Under the pieces are notes generated by a model. The model ran no database searches. It saw only the letters and a program-made list of their open reading frames with translations, and was not told the origin of the DNA. 18,688 bases of DNA from JBPCOB01 sp051000715 (GTDB taxonomy: Bacteria; Actinomycetota; Actinomycetes; JALYNC01): the NCBI GenBank assembly GCA_051000715.1, contig JBPCOB010000131.1, positions 1 through 18,688 of the forward strand, read 5' to 3'. The position numbers were made by a program, and so were the translations under genes. Shown here one piece after another: positions 6,670 through 13,435 of the stretch; the stretch's first letter is position 1, and each line of letters starts with the position of its first letter.

Positions 6670-7241
6670 GCGCGGACCTCGTCGCCGGCGCCGACGGCCG
6701 CAGCCGCTGTGCCTGGGCCGCGGCGACGCCTGACTACGTCACCTACCACGACGAGGAGTGGGGCCGGCCGATCTCGGGGAACGATGCGATCTTCGAGCGC
6801 CTCAGTCTGGAGGCCTTTCAGGCCGGCCTGTCCTGGTTGACGATCCTGCGCAAGCGACCAGCCTTCCGCCTGGCCTTCGACGGCTTCTCCATCGAGGCGG
6901 TGGCCCGCTATGACGCCGCCGACGTACGTCGGCTGCTGGCCGATCCCGGCATCGTGCGCAACCGCGCCAAGATCGAGGCAGTGATCGCCAACGCCCGGGT
7001 GGCTCAGATAGTCGAGGGCGGTCTCGCCGCGCTGGTCTGGTCGTTCGCGCCGGCGAAGTCCCCGCCGGCTCCCCGGGCGTTGGCCGACATACCAGCCCGT
7101 ACGGCGGAGTCGGCGGCGATGGCCATGGAGCTCAAGAGCCGCGGCTTCCGCTTCGTCGGTCCGACGACGGCGTACGCGCTGATGCAGGCCTGCGGCCTGG
7201 TGAACGACCATCTCGGCGGTTGCTCCGGGCGCGGCCCCTGA
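6666..7241 (+). CDS. tag: DNA-3-methyladenine glycosylase I TagA (proposed CTG start)
   Basis: A base-excision enzyme removing 3-methyladenine from alkylated DNA, 191 residues. Counted from the CTG, the zinc ligands of E. coli Tag are all present with matching spacing: C15 and H28 (13 apart) and H182 and C186 (4 apart). The lesion pocket LEAFQAGLSW (E49, W57), GIVRNRAKIEA and the GFRFVGPTTAYALMQACGLVNDH end are intact. No ATG, GTG or TTG exists in this frame between the GTG at 6540 (deep inside the upstream gene) and the conserved C15. CTG at 6666 overlaps the preceding stop as CTGA, gives MSADLVAGADGRSRCAW, and has GGGAAG (6656-6661) four bases upstream. Function is firm, the start inferred. 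Confidence 0.9.
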   Translation: MSADLVAGADGRSRCAWAAATPDYVTYHDEEWGRPISGNDAIFERLSLEAFQAGLSWLTILRKRPAFRLAFDGFSIEAVARYDAADVRRLLADPGIVRNRAKIEAVIANARVAQIVEGGLAALVWSFAPAKSPPAPRALADIPARTAESAAMAMELKSRGFRFVGPTTAYALMQACGLVNDHLGGCSGRGP

Positions 7242-8027
7242 TCAGCGGCCGTCGAAGACCGGGGTGGACTTGGCGAGGAACGCCTCCGTCGCGGCCCGGT
7301 GGTCGGCGGTCCCGCCGACCCGTTCCTGCACCGCCGCTTCGTAGTCCAGCGCACCCGGTAGGTCAGCGCCCGCGGCGAACGCCAGCTGCGCCTTGATAGC
7401 GGCGTACGCGGCGGTGGGCCCGGCTGCCAGCTTGGCGGCGAGCTCGGCTGTGGTAGCAGCGAGGTCCTCCCCGGCCACGACGGCGTTGATCAGCCCCATC
7501 TCCAATGCTGCCGGCGCCGCGATCGGCTCGGCGAGCATGAGCAAGGCGGTCGCCCGCCCGAAGCCGACGAGTCGCTGCAGCGTCCAGGAGGCGCCCGAGT
7601 CGGCGGCCAGCCCCACCCGCGCGAAGGCCATCAGGAACGCGGCCGAGTCCGCCGCCAGCCGGAAGTCGGCCGCGAAGGCGAACGCGGCCCCCGCGCCGGC
7701 CGCCATCCCGTTGACCGCGGCGACCACCGGCTTCGGCATGGTCGCGATCTCCAGGGCGATGGGCAGGAAATGCTCGCGGACCGTCGTCCCGACGCCGCCG
7801 CCGGCGGCAAGGGTTTCCGCGTGCTCGCGCAGGTCCTGCCCGACGCAGAACGCGCGTCCGGCGCCGGTGAGCACGACCGCCCGTACGGCGTGGTCTTCGC
7901 GCGCGCCCCCCAGGGCCGAAAGCAGCTCCACCTTCATCGCCGTGGACAGGGAGTTGAGCGACTCGGGCCGGTCCAGCGTGATCGTGGCCACTCCGCTGGC
8001 GAGCTCGTAGCGCACGGCGTCGGGCAC
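7242..8027 (-). CDS. Enoyl-CoA hydratase/isomerase family protein, PaaG-like
   Basis: A crotonase-fold enzyme, 261 residues. Oxyanion-hole segments are GAGRAFCVGQDL (55-66) and AVNGMAAGAGAAFA. D143 in VGLAADSGASW lines up with the PDCGGTW segment of E. coli PaaG, and the end (AFLAKSTPVFDGR) matches PaaG FLAKRSPQFTGK. This favours a ring-opening isomerase or delta3-delta2 isomerase type over a plain hydratase, but no phenylacetate genes are nearby. The GTG start at 8027 has GGGAG a few bases ahead. Its stop abuts that of tagA with no base between (TGATCA). M. tuberculosis lacks a gene here between tagA and the DUF3117 gene, so this one looks inserted. Confidence 0.82.
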   Translation of the reverse strand: MPDAVRYELASGVATITLDRPESLNSLSTAMKVELLSALGGAREDHAVRAVVLTGAGRAFCVGQDLREHAETLAAGGGVGTTVREHFLPIALEIATMPKPVVAAVNGMAAGAGAAFAFAADFRLAADSAAFLMAFARVGLAADSGASWTLQRLVGFGRATALLMLAEPIAAPAALEMGLINAVVAGEDLAATTAELAAKLAAGPTAAYAAIKAQLAFAAGADLPGALDYEAAVQERVGGTADHRAATEAFLAKSTPVFDGR

Positions 8028-8109
8028 CGGGTCTCCCGCGGGTTGGCGGCACTGGTGGCGGCGAGTATGCCGGGCGTCGTATGCCGGGCGCCGCCGCCCG
8101 CCCGTGCGA

Positions 8110-8140
8110 TTACCGCCGCACCGCTCCGGCGGGGGATAAT
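8110..8140 (+). promoter_or_regulatory. Possible promoter of the DUF3117 gene
   Basis: GATAAT (8135-8140) is the best -10 in this GC-rich 179-bp intergenic stretch. TTACCG (8110-8115) is 19 bp upstream, longer than ideal. A short tandem copy of GTATGCCGGGCG lies further upstream near 8066-8093. Confidence 0.3.
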
Positions 8141-8206
8141 CATCGCCGATGGCGCCGCCGGCCCCGGAGTCCGGCGGCGTACCCGTGAACGGAAGGGGAG
8201 CACGCG

Positions 8207-8374
8207 ATGGCGGCCATGAAGCCGCGGACCGGTGACGGCCCGCTGGAGGTCACCAAGGAGGGGCGCGGCATCGTGATGCGGGTGCCTCTCGAGGGTGGCG
8301 GCCGGCTCGTGGTCGAGCTGTCGGCCGACGAGGCCAACACGCTGGGCGACGCGCTCAAGAACGTGGCCGGCTGA
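8207..8374 (+). CDS. DUF3117 small conserved protein
   Basis: 55 residues: MAAMKPRTGDGPLEVTKEGR, then a hydrophobic/acidic half ending LSADEANTLGDALKNVAG. This is the strongly conserved actinobacterial DUF3117 protein (Rv1211 in M. tuberculosis, in the same place before the glg genes). The ATG at 8207 has AAGGGGAG six bases upstream. No catalytic motif is visible, and the function is unknown. Length and sequence match the family, so it is a real gene despite its size. Confidence 0.93.
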   Translation: MAAMKPRTGDGPLEVTKEGRGIVMRVPLEGGGRLVVELSADEANTLGDALKNVAG

Positions 8375-8549
8375 GCGGCTCCCGGTCACCCCGCCCAGGG
8401 TCGCCCTCCGCACCGCGGCTGAGGCTCGTTCGCGCGGTGGTGCTCGGTGCCCCCGCCGTGGCGGTGCCGGTGGCTCGGGTCGCCGAACGGCCAGTGCCTG
8501 GTGCCCGCGCGGCAGCGGCGGCAGCCGAGCTGCGCCTGGCACTGGAAAC

Positions 8550-8618
8550 GATCAGTCGTTGGCCCCGCTGCTGCACGAATTGAGCCTCATGATGCGGCAG
8601 CGCGGCCAATGCCTGATC
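8550..8618. terminator. Long imperfect hairpin between DUF3117 gene and glgM
   Basis: Arms 8550-8574 and 8594-8618 pair at 20 of 25 positions (GATCAG/CTGATC, a 3-nt internal loop, TTGGCC/GGCCAA, one mismatch, then CGCTGCTGC/GCGGCAGCG with one wobble). The loop is 19 nt. It sits two bases from the glgM stop in a convergent arrangement, so a bidirectional terminator is the simplest reading. The rest of the 246-bp gap (8375-8620) holds nothing I can support as a gene. Confidence 0.55.
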
Positions 8619-8620
8619 AT

Positions 8621-9805
8621 CTAGCTGATGAGCGACTCGTAGAGCTCGACCGTTCGGGCGGCGACGGCCGGCCAGCTGAACTGCGTCAGGGCGCGCCGGC
8701 GTCCGGCGAGGCCCATCGCCCGGGCCCGCTCCGGCGCGGCCAGCAGGGCGTTGACCCGATCCGCCAGGTCGCGGGCGAACCGGTCGGGATCGCACGGCTC
8801 GCCGCTGCCTTCGTCGAGCGCATCGATCGGCACCAGCAGCCCGGTCTCGCCGTCCGCGACCACCTCCGGAATCCCCCCGACAGCGGTCGCCACCACGGCG
8901 GCCTCGCAGGCCATCGCCTCGAGGTTCACGATTCCCATCGGCTCGTACACCGAGGGGCAGACGAAGACCAAGGCGTGGCTGAGCAGCGCCACGGCGTCGG
9001 ACCGGGGCAGCATCGCCTCGATCCACACGACGTCGTGCCGCTCGGACCGCAGGATGGTCAGCTTGCGCCGCACTTCGGCGCCGATCTCGGGGGTGTCCGG
9101 CGCACCGGCGCAGACCACCAGCTGGGCCGCCGGGTCCAGGTGCTGGGCCGCGGCGAGGAGGTGCCCGACCCCCTTCTGCCGGGTGATCCGGCCGACAAAG
9201 AGCACGATTGGCCGGCTCGGGTCCACGCCGTACCGGTCGAGGACGTCCGTACGCCGGTCCGGCGAGTACTCCGTCGCGTCGATCCCGTTGTGGATCACGG
9301 TCACCCGCTCCGGGGCGACGCCGGGATAGCAGGCGGTGACGTCACGCCGCATCGACTCCGAGACCGCGATCACTGCGTCTGCCGCCTCGATCGCGGTGCG
9401 TTCGCAGAAGCTGGACAGCGCGTAGCCGCCACCGAGCTGCTCGGCCTTCCACGGCCGCAGCGGCTCGAGACTGTGTGCCGTCATCACGTGCGGTACGCCG
9501 TACAGCAGCTTGGCCAGGTGCCCCCCGAGGTTGGCGTACCAGGTGTGGCTGTGTACGAGGTCGGCGCCCCGCGCGCTGGCCGCAAACGAGAGGTCGACCG
9601 ACATGGCCTGCAGGGCCGGGTTCGCCGTTGCCAGCTCGTTCCACTGCGGGTGGGACTGGACCGCCGGATCCTGCCGCGGCCGGCCGAACGCATGGACCGC
9701 CAGATCGACCCGGTGCCCGAGTTCGCGAGCCAGGTACGCCGCATGCACGCCCGCGCCGCCGTAGACCTCCGGCGGGAACTCGCGGGTCAGCATGGCGACG
9801 CGCAC
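8621..9805 (-). CDS. glgM: GT4 glycosyltransferase GlgM/GlgA (alpha-maltose-1-phosphate synthase type)
   Basis: 394 residues, two Rossmann domains of the GT-B fold. The N-terminal PPEVYGGAGVH glycine loop (11-21), HSHTWYA, TAHSLEP and the C-terminal VGRITRQKG (R205, K211) with EPMGIVNLEA (E288 to E296) are the usual donor-site residues. The sequence matches actinobacterial 'GlgA' (Rv1212c), which uses ADP-glucose and glucose-1-phosphate to make maltose-1-phosphate for the GlgE glucan pathway. Divergence from glgC, which makes ADP-glucose, fits. The GTG start at 9805 has no Shine-Dalgarno; TACAGT ends six bases before it, predicting a leaderless mRNA. Confidence 0.9.
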   Translation of the reverse strand: MRVAMLTREFPPEVYGGAGVHAAYLARELGHRVDLAVHAFGRPRQDPAVQSHPQWNELATANPALQAMSVDLSFAASARGADLVHSHTWYANLGGHLAKLLYGVPHVMTAHSLEPLRPWKAEQLGGGYALSSFCERTAIEAADAVIAVSESMRRDVTACYPGVAPERVTVIHNGIDATEYSPDRRTDVLDRYGVDPSRPIVLFVGRITRQKGVGHLLAAAQHLDPAAQLVVCAGAPDTPEIGAEVRRKLTILRSERHDVVWIEAMLPRSDAVALLSHALVFVCPSVYEPMGIVNLEAMACEAAVVATAVGGIPEVVADGETGLLVPIDALDEGSGEPCDPDRFARDLADRVNALLAAPERARAMGLAGRRRALTQFSWPAVAARTVELYESLIS

Positions 9806-9811
9806 CGGCGG

Positions 9812-9817
9812 ACTGTA
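9812..9817 (-). promoter_or_regulatory. -10 element TACAGT of glgM (leaderless)
   Basis: On the minus strand TACAGT is followed by six bases (CCGCCG) and then the GTG start. No ribosome binding site is present. The 58-bp gap to glgC holds the mirror-image arrangement. Confidence 0.55.
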
Positions 9818-9851
9818 ACCGCCGGGCCCGCGGCGGCCGGCCCGCGGTGAC

Positions 9852-9857
9852 TATCCT
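9852..9857 (+). promoter_or_regulatory. -10 element TATCCT of glgC (leaderless)
   Basis: TATCCT is followed by TCGACC and then the GTG start at 9864, so the transcript would begin at the start codon. No Shine-Dalgarno and no good -35 are visible in the GC-rich gap. Confidence 0.6.
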
Positions 9858-9863
9858 TCGACC

Positions 9864-11099
9864 GTGGCGGGGCCGCGGGTGCTGGCGATCGTGCTCGCCG
9901 GCGGCGCGGGCAAGCGGCTGGCGCCGCTCACGGTCGACCGGGCCAAGCCGGCGGTTCCGTTCGGGGGCGTCTACCGGCTGGTCGACTTCGTGCTCTCCAA
10001 CCTCGTCAACGGCGGCTACCTGCGCATCGTCGTGCTGACCCAGTACAAGAGCCACAGCCTCGACCGGCACATCACCACGACCTGGCGGATGTCGACGCTG
10101 CTCGGCAACTACGTCACCCCGGTGCCGGCGCAGCAGCGGCTGGGGCCGCGCTGGTTCGCCGGCTCAGCGGACGCGATCTACCAGAGCCTCAACCTGGTGT
10201 ACGACGACCGGCCGGACTACGTGTGCGTCTTCGGTGCCGACCACATCTACCGGATGGACCCGCGGCAGATGGTCGAGCAGCACATCGCCTCGGGTGCCGG
10301 GGTCACCGTGGCCGGCATCCGGCAGCCGATCGCCGACGCGCACCAGTTCGGCGTGATCGAGACCGCGCCGGACGGCCGCCGGATAGCCGCATTCCGCGAG
10401 AAGCCCACCGACCCGGTGGGCCTGCCGGACGCGCCACACCAGGTCTTCGCCTCGATGGGCAACTACGTCTTCACCACCCGCACGCTGATCGACGTCGTCA
10501 GCGCCGACGCCGGGGACGAGACCTCCAAGCACGACCTCGGCGGCGACATCATCCCGAGCCTGGTCGCGGTCGGCGAGGCGCAGGTGTACGACTTCGCCGG
10601 CAACGACGTGCCGGGTGCCACCGACCGCGACCGCGGCTACTGGCGCGACGTCGGAACACTGGACGCCTACTACGACGCCCACATGGACCTGATCTCCGTC
10701 CACCCGGTCTTCAACCTCTACAACCAGCAGTGGCCCATCTACACGTCGTTGCCCCCGCTGCCGCCGGCCAAGTTCGTCTTCGCCGACGCCGACCGGACCG
10801 GCCACGCCCTCGATTCCATGGTCAGCGCCGGCGTCGTGGTCTCCGGCGGAACCGTGCGCGGCTCGGTCCTCTCGCCCGGCGTGACCGTGCGCTCGTGGGC
10901 CTCGGTGACCGGCTCGGTGCTGATGGACAACGTCGACGTCGGCCGGCACGCCGTCGTACGCAACGCCATCGTCGACAAGAACGTCGTGATCCCCGAGGGC
11001 GCCCGCATCGGGGTCGACGCTCAAGCTGACCGGGCCCGCTTCACCGTGTCGGCAGGCGGGATCGTCGTGATCGGCAAGGGCCAGCAGGTGGAGCCCTGA
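9864..11099 (+). CDS. glgC: Glucose-1-phosphate adenylyltransferase GlgC
   Basis: 411 residues, cytoplasmic. It makes ADP-glucose from ATP and glucose-1-phosphate, the activated donor for glycogen and maltose-1-phosphate synthesis. The nucleotidyltransferase domain shows GGAGKRLAPLT (13-23), KPAVPFGG, FGADHIYRMD (catalytic Asp and metal site), FREKPTDP and YWRDVGTLDAYY. The C-terminal 100 residues form a left-handed beta helix (VSAGVVVSGGTVRGSVLSPGV, NAIVDKNVVIPEGARIG). Length matches the 404-residue mycobacterial enzyme. It is divergent from glgM with 58 bp between start codons. It ends two bases before the stop of the converging TetR gene. Confidence 0.96.
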   Translation: MAGPRVLAIVLAGGAGKRLAPLTVDRAKPAVPFGGVYRLVDFVLSNLVNGGYLRIVVLTQYKSHSLDRHITTTWRMSTLLGNYVTPVPAQQRLGPRWFAGSADAIYQSLNLVYDDRPDYVCVFGADHIYRMDPRQMVEQHIASGAGVTVAGIRQPIADAHQFGVIETAPDGRRIAAFREKPTDPVGLPDAPHQVFASMGNYVFTTRTLIDVVSADAGDETSKHDLGGDIIPSLVAVGEAQVYDFAGNDVPGATDRDRGYWRDVGTLDAYYDAHMDLISVHPVFNLYNQQWPIYTSLPPLPPAKFVFADADRTGHALDSMVSAGVVVSGGTVRGSVLSPGVTVRSWASVTGSVLMDNVDVGRHAVVRNAIVDKNVVIPEGARIGVDAQADRARFTVSAGGIVVIGKGQQVEP

Positions 11100-11101
11100 G
11101 G

Positions 11102-11716
11102 TCAGGGCCGCAGCATCGGGACCAGCACCTGGTCGACGATGGTCTTGACCGTATGCGGGGTGACCGGCGGACCCTCGACGAGGAAGTGGTAGATCAGCAT
11201 CGCGGGCCCGACCTCGGCCAGGAGCCCGGAGCCGGCGTCCGCTCGGACCTCCCCGCGCTCCGCGCCGCGCCGGAGCACATCCGTCATCATCCGCTTCCGG
11301 GGCTGGATCACCCGGGAGTGCACCAGGCGGAGGAAGTCGCGGTCCCGCTGCGCCTCGCTCATGAGGTTCTGGATCGCGCAGCCGGTAGGGCTGTTGAGGG
11401 CTCGAGCCATCCGGCCCAACACGTCCAGTACGTCGGCGCGCACGCTGCCGGTGTCCGGCGGGTCCTGCACTGCCGGCATCCGGTGCTGCAGGGCGTCGAC
11501 CACGAGCTCGTCCTTGGAGGGCCAACGCCGATAGAGCGCCGCCTTGCCCGTGCGGGCCTGCCCCGCTACACCTTCCATCGTCAACGCCCCGTAACCGACA
11601 GTCCCCAGCTGCTCGACGACGGCGTCGTAGATCGCCTGTTTCAGTACATCGCCGCGCCGCCGACGGTGCTCGCAGGGTGTCGACGACGGTCCGCAACGGG
11701 ACGAGTGCTCGGCCAT
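11102..11716 (-). CDS. TetR/AcrR-family repressor of the adjacent efflux pump
   Basis: 204 residues. The N-terminal helix-turn-helix spans about 24-70 (DVLKQAIYDAVVEQLG, LTMEGVAGQARTGKAALYRRWPSKDELV). A TetR_C-like ligand domain follows, with NSPTGCAIQNLMSEAQRDRDFLRLV and a final helix IVDQVLVPMLRP. The ATG at 11716 is used; the first 20 residues are basic and unconserved, and a later start cannot be excluded. It is divergent from the DHA2 transporter, and two matching operators lie in the shared 102-bp gap, so it most likely represses both itself and the pump until a drug-like ligand binds. Ligand unknown. Confidence 0.88.
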   Translation of the reverse strand: MAEHSSRCGPSSTPCEHRRRRGDVLKQAIYDAVVEQLGTVGYGALTMEGVAGQARTGKAALYRRWPSKDELVVDALQHRMPAVQDPPDTGSVRADVLDVLGRMARALNSPTGCAIQNLMSEAQRDRDFLRLVHSRVIQPRKRMMTDVLRRGAERGEVRADAGSGLLAEVGPAMLIYHFLVEGPPVTPHTVKTIVDQVLVPMLRP

Positions 11717-11743
11717 CAGGCGACCTTCCGGTGGCGCCGTAGT

Positions 11744-11757
11744 GAACGCTTGCGTTC
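11744..11757. promoter_or_regulatory. TetR operator O1
   Basis: GAACGC-TT-GCGTTC, a perfect 6-bp inverted repeat with a 2-bp centre and outer TAG/CTA. It overlaps the predicted -35 (TTGCGT, 11750-11755) of the efflux gene. Confidence 0.8.
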
Positions 11758-11778
11758 CTACCGCCGCAAGGGTAGCGT
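11750..11778 (+). promoter_or_regulatory. Promoter of the DHA2 efflux gene
   Basis: TTGCGT (11750-11755) and TAGCGT (11773-11778) are exactly 17 bp apart. The start would be near 11785, between the two operators. Repressor at O1 would cover the -35 and at O2 the early transcribed region. Confidence 0.5.
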
Positions 11779-11791
11779 GCCCGGTGGTAGT

Positions 11792-11805
11792 GAACGCAAA
11801 CGTTC
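11792..11805. promoter_or_regulatory. TetR operator O2
   Basis: GAACG-CAAA-CGTTC, flanked symmetrically by TAGT and TCTA; 48 bp centre to centre from O1. Read on the minus strand it contains TTGCGT, a possible -35 for the TetR gene with TACCCT (11774-11769) 19 bp on. Confidence 0.8.
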
Positions 11806-11818
11806 TCTAGGGGGACAA

Positions 11819-13360
11819 ATGGCCACATCGACGGCGATGGCGCCGAGCGTCGCCGGGCGGGCACGACGCGGGCAGCACCCCGGTGTCGCGCTGGCGATTA
11901 TCGCGGGAGCACAGCTGATGGTCGTGCTCGACGCCACCATCGTGAACATCGCGCTACCGCACATTCAGACCGCGCTGGGCTTCTCCGACACCAGCCTGTC
12001 CTGGGTACTCAACGCCTACACCCTGACCTTCGGCGGGCTGCTGCTCCTGGGCGGTCGGGCCGGCGACATTCTCGGCCGCCGGCGGGTCTTCATGTTCGGT
12101 ATCGCGTTGTTCATCTTCGCGTCCTTCCTCGGAGGACTCGCGAACTCGTCGGGGTGGCTGCTTGCCGCCCGCGCGCTCCAAGGCGTCGGTGGTGCCATCG
12201 CCTCGCCCACCGCGCTGTCGCTCATCACCACGAACTTCGCCGAGGGCGCCGAGCGCAACCGAGCATTCGGCGTGTTCGCCGCGGTCTCCGGTTCCGGCGC
12301 GGCGATCGGTCTGCTCGCCGGCGGCATGCTCACGTCGTGGCTGTCCTGGCGGTGGGTGCTCTTCGTGAACGTCCCCATCGGCATCCTGATCGCGCTCGCG
12401 GCGCCACTGTTCGTCAACGAGTCCGAGCGCAACCCCGGTCGGTTCGACCTCAGCGGAGCGCTCACCTCGACGTTGGGCATGTCGGCGCTCGTCTACGGCT
12501 TCATCCGCGCCGCCCAAGAAGGGTGGCTGGATGCGGGAACGGTCGCGTCGTTCGCCCTGGCCGTGGTCCTACTGCTCGCCTTCGTCACCATCGAGCGCTC
12601 GTCCGGTCAGCCGGTCATGCCGCTGCGCCTGTTCCGAAACCGCAACCGGGCCGGCACCTACGTCGTCATGCTCTCGTTGGCCGCGGCGCTGTTCAGCATG
12701 TTCTTCTTCCTCACGCTGTTCGTGCAGAACATCCTCGATTACAGCCCCCTGAAGGCCGGCTTCGCGTTCCTGCCGGTCAGTGCCGCGATCGTCGTGACAG
12801 CGCAGATCTCCTCGCGCCAGTTGCTCCGCAGAGGACCCAAGTTCTTCATGGTCCTGGGCGCCGCACTCGCCACTGCTGGACTGGGCTGGCTCTCCCAGAT
12901 CTCGACGGGCAGCAGCTACGTCGGCGGGATCCTCGGTCCGATGCTGCTCTTCGCCGCCGGCATGGGTTGCCTCTTCGTACCGCTCACGGTCATCGCGGTC
13001 TCCGGTGTCGAGGCCAAGGACTCGGGTGCGGCGTCGGGTCTGCTCAACGTCACGCAGCAGGTCGGCGGTTCGCTCGGCCTGTCGATCCTCGTCACGGTCT
13101 TCGGTACGGCGAGCCGGAACGAGAGCCGGCACCAGATCGGGCAGTTCCTGGCGAACGCGACGCCCGACCAGCGGCAGGCGTTCGCGCAGAGCAACAAGCT
13201 GCCCGCCGGCGTCGCCGACGCGGTGCTGGCGCACGGGATCTCGACGGCGTTCCTGGTCGGGGTGGTCTTCGCTGCGATCGCCCTCGTGGTGAGCATCGTG
13301 GCGATCCGGGCGAAGCCCTCGGAGATCGACGTCTCCGCAGTTCCCGGCCTGGCGGGCTGA
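11819..13360 (+). CDS. MFS DHA2-family (EmrB/QacA, 14-TM) multidrug exporter
   Basis: 513 residues, inner membrane, proton-driven drug export. Family motifs are LMVVLDATIVNIALP (motif D1, about 33-47), GGRAGDILGRRRVF (motif A, about 78-91), and a TM5 GSGAAIGLLAGGML motif-C-like stretch. About 14 hydrophobic helices can be followed, ending in VGVVFAAIALVVSIVAI. The ATG at 11819 has AGGGGG (11809-11814) four bases upstream. It is divergent from its likely TetR regulator and ends just before a strong hairpin. Substrate cannot be told from sequence. Confidence 0.93.
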   Translation: MATSTAMAPSVAGRARRGQHPGVALAIIAGAQLMVVLDATIVNIALPHIQTALGFSDTSLSWVLNAYTLTFGGLLLLGGRAGDILGRRRVFMFGIALFIFASFLGGLANSSGWLLAARALQGVGGAIASPTALSLITTNFAEGAERNRAFGVFAAVSGSGAAIGLLAGGMLTSWLSWRWVLFVNVPIGILIALAAPLFVNESERNPGRFDLSGALTSTLGMSALVYGFIRAAQEGWLDAGTVASFALAVVLLLAFVTIERSSGQPVMPLRLFRNRNRAGTYVVMLSLAAALFSMFFFLTLFVQNILDYSPLKAGFAFLPVSAAIVVTAQISSRQLLRRGPKFFMVLGAALATAGLGWLSQISTGSSYVGGILGPMLLFAAGMGCLFVPLTVIAVSGVEAKDSGAASGLLNVTQQVGGSLGLSILVTVFGTASRNESRHQIGQFLANATPDQRQAFAQSNKLPAGVADAVLAHGISTAFLVGVVFAAIALVVSIVAIRAKPSEIDVSAVPGLAG

Positions 13361-13388
13361 GGTCCTACGCGAGCAACGAGACACAACA

Positions 13389-13422
13389 CCGAAAGGCCCC
13401 AGGCGGACCCGGGGCCTTTCGG
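13389..13422. terminator. Strong bidirectional terminator hairpin
   Basis: CCGAAAGGCCCC and GGGGCCTTTCGG form a perfect 12-bp stem with a 10-nt loop between the convergent efflux and catalase genes. The AAAGG/CCTTT part and central placement fit a two-way intrinsic terminator. Confidence 0.85.
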
Positions 13423-13435
13423 TTGACGGCGGGGC

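Noticed and set aside
8371..8583. A 70-codon frame beginning with a CTG that overlaps the DUF3117 stop (CTGA), with an internal GTG start at 8437
   Set aside because: About 76% GC at third positions, clearly below my impression of the real genes here; no ribosome site, no recognisable family, and it runs into the 8550-8618 hairpin.
8550..8618. Integron attC site or MITE
   Set aside because: No GTTRRRY core sites, no integrase gene and no target-site duplication; a terminator is simpler.
11153..11818. Upstream extension of the DHA2 transporter frame
   Set aside because: It is antisense to the TetR gene and spans both operators; ATG 11819 has a good ribosome site and the right N-terminus.
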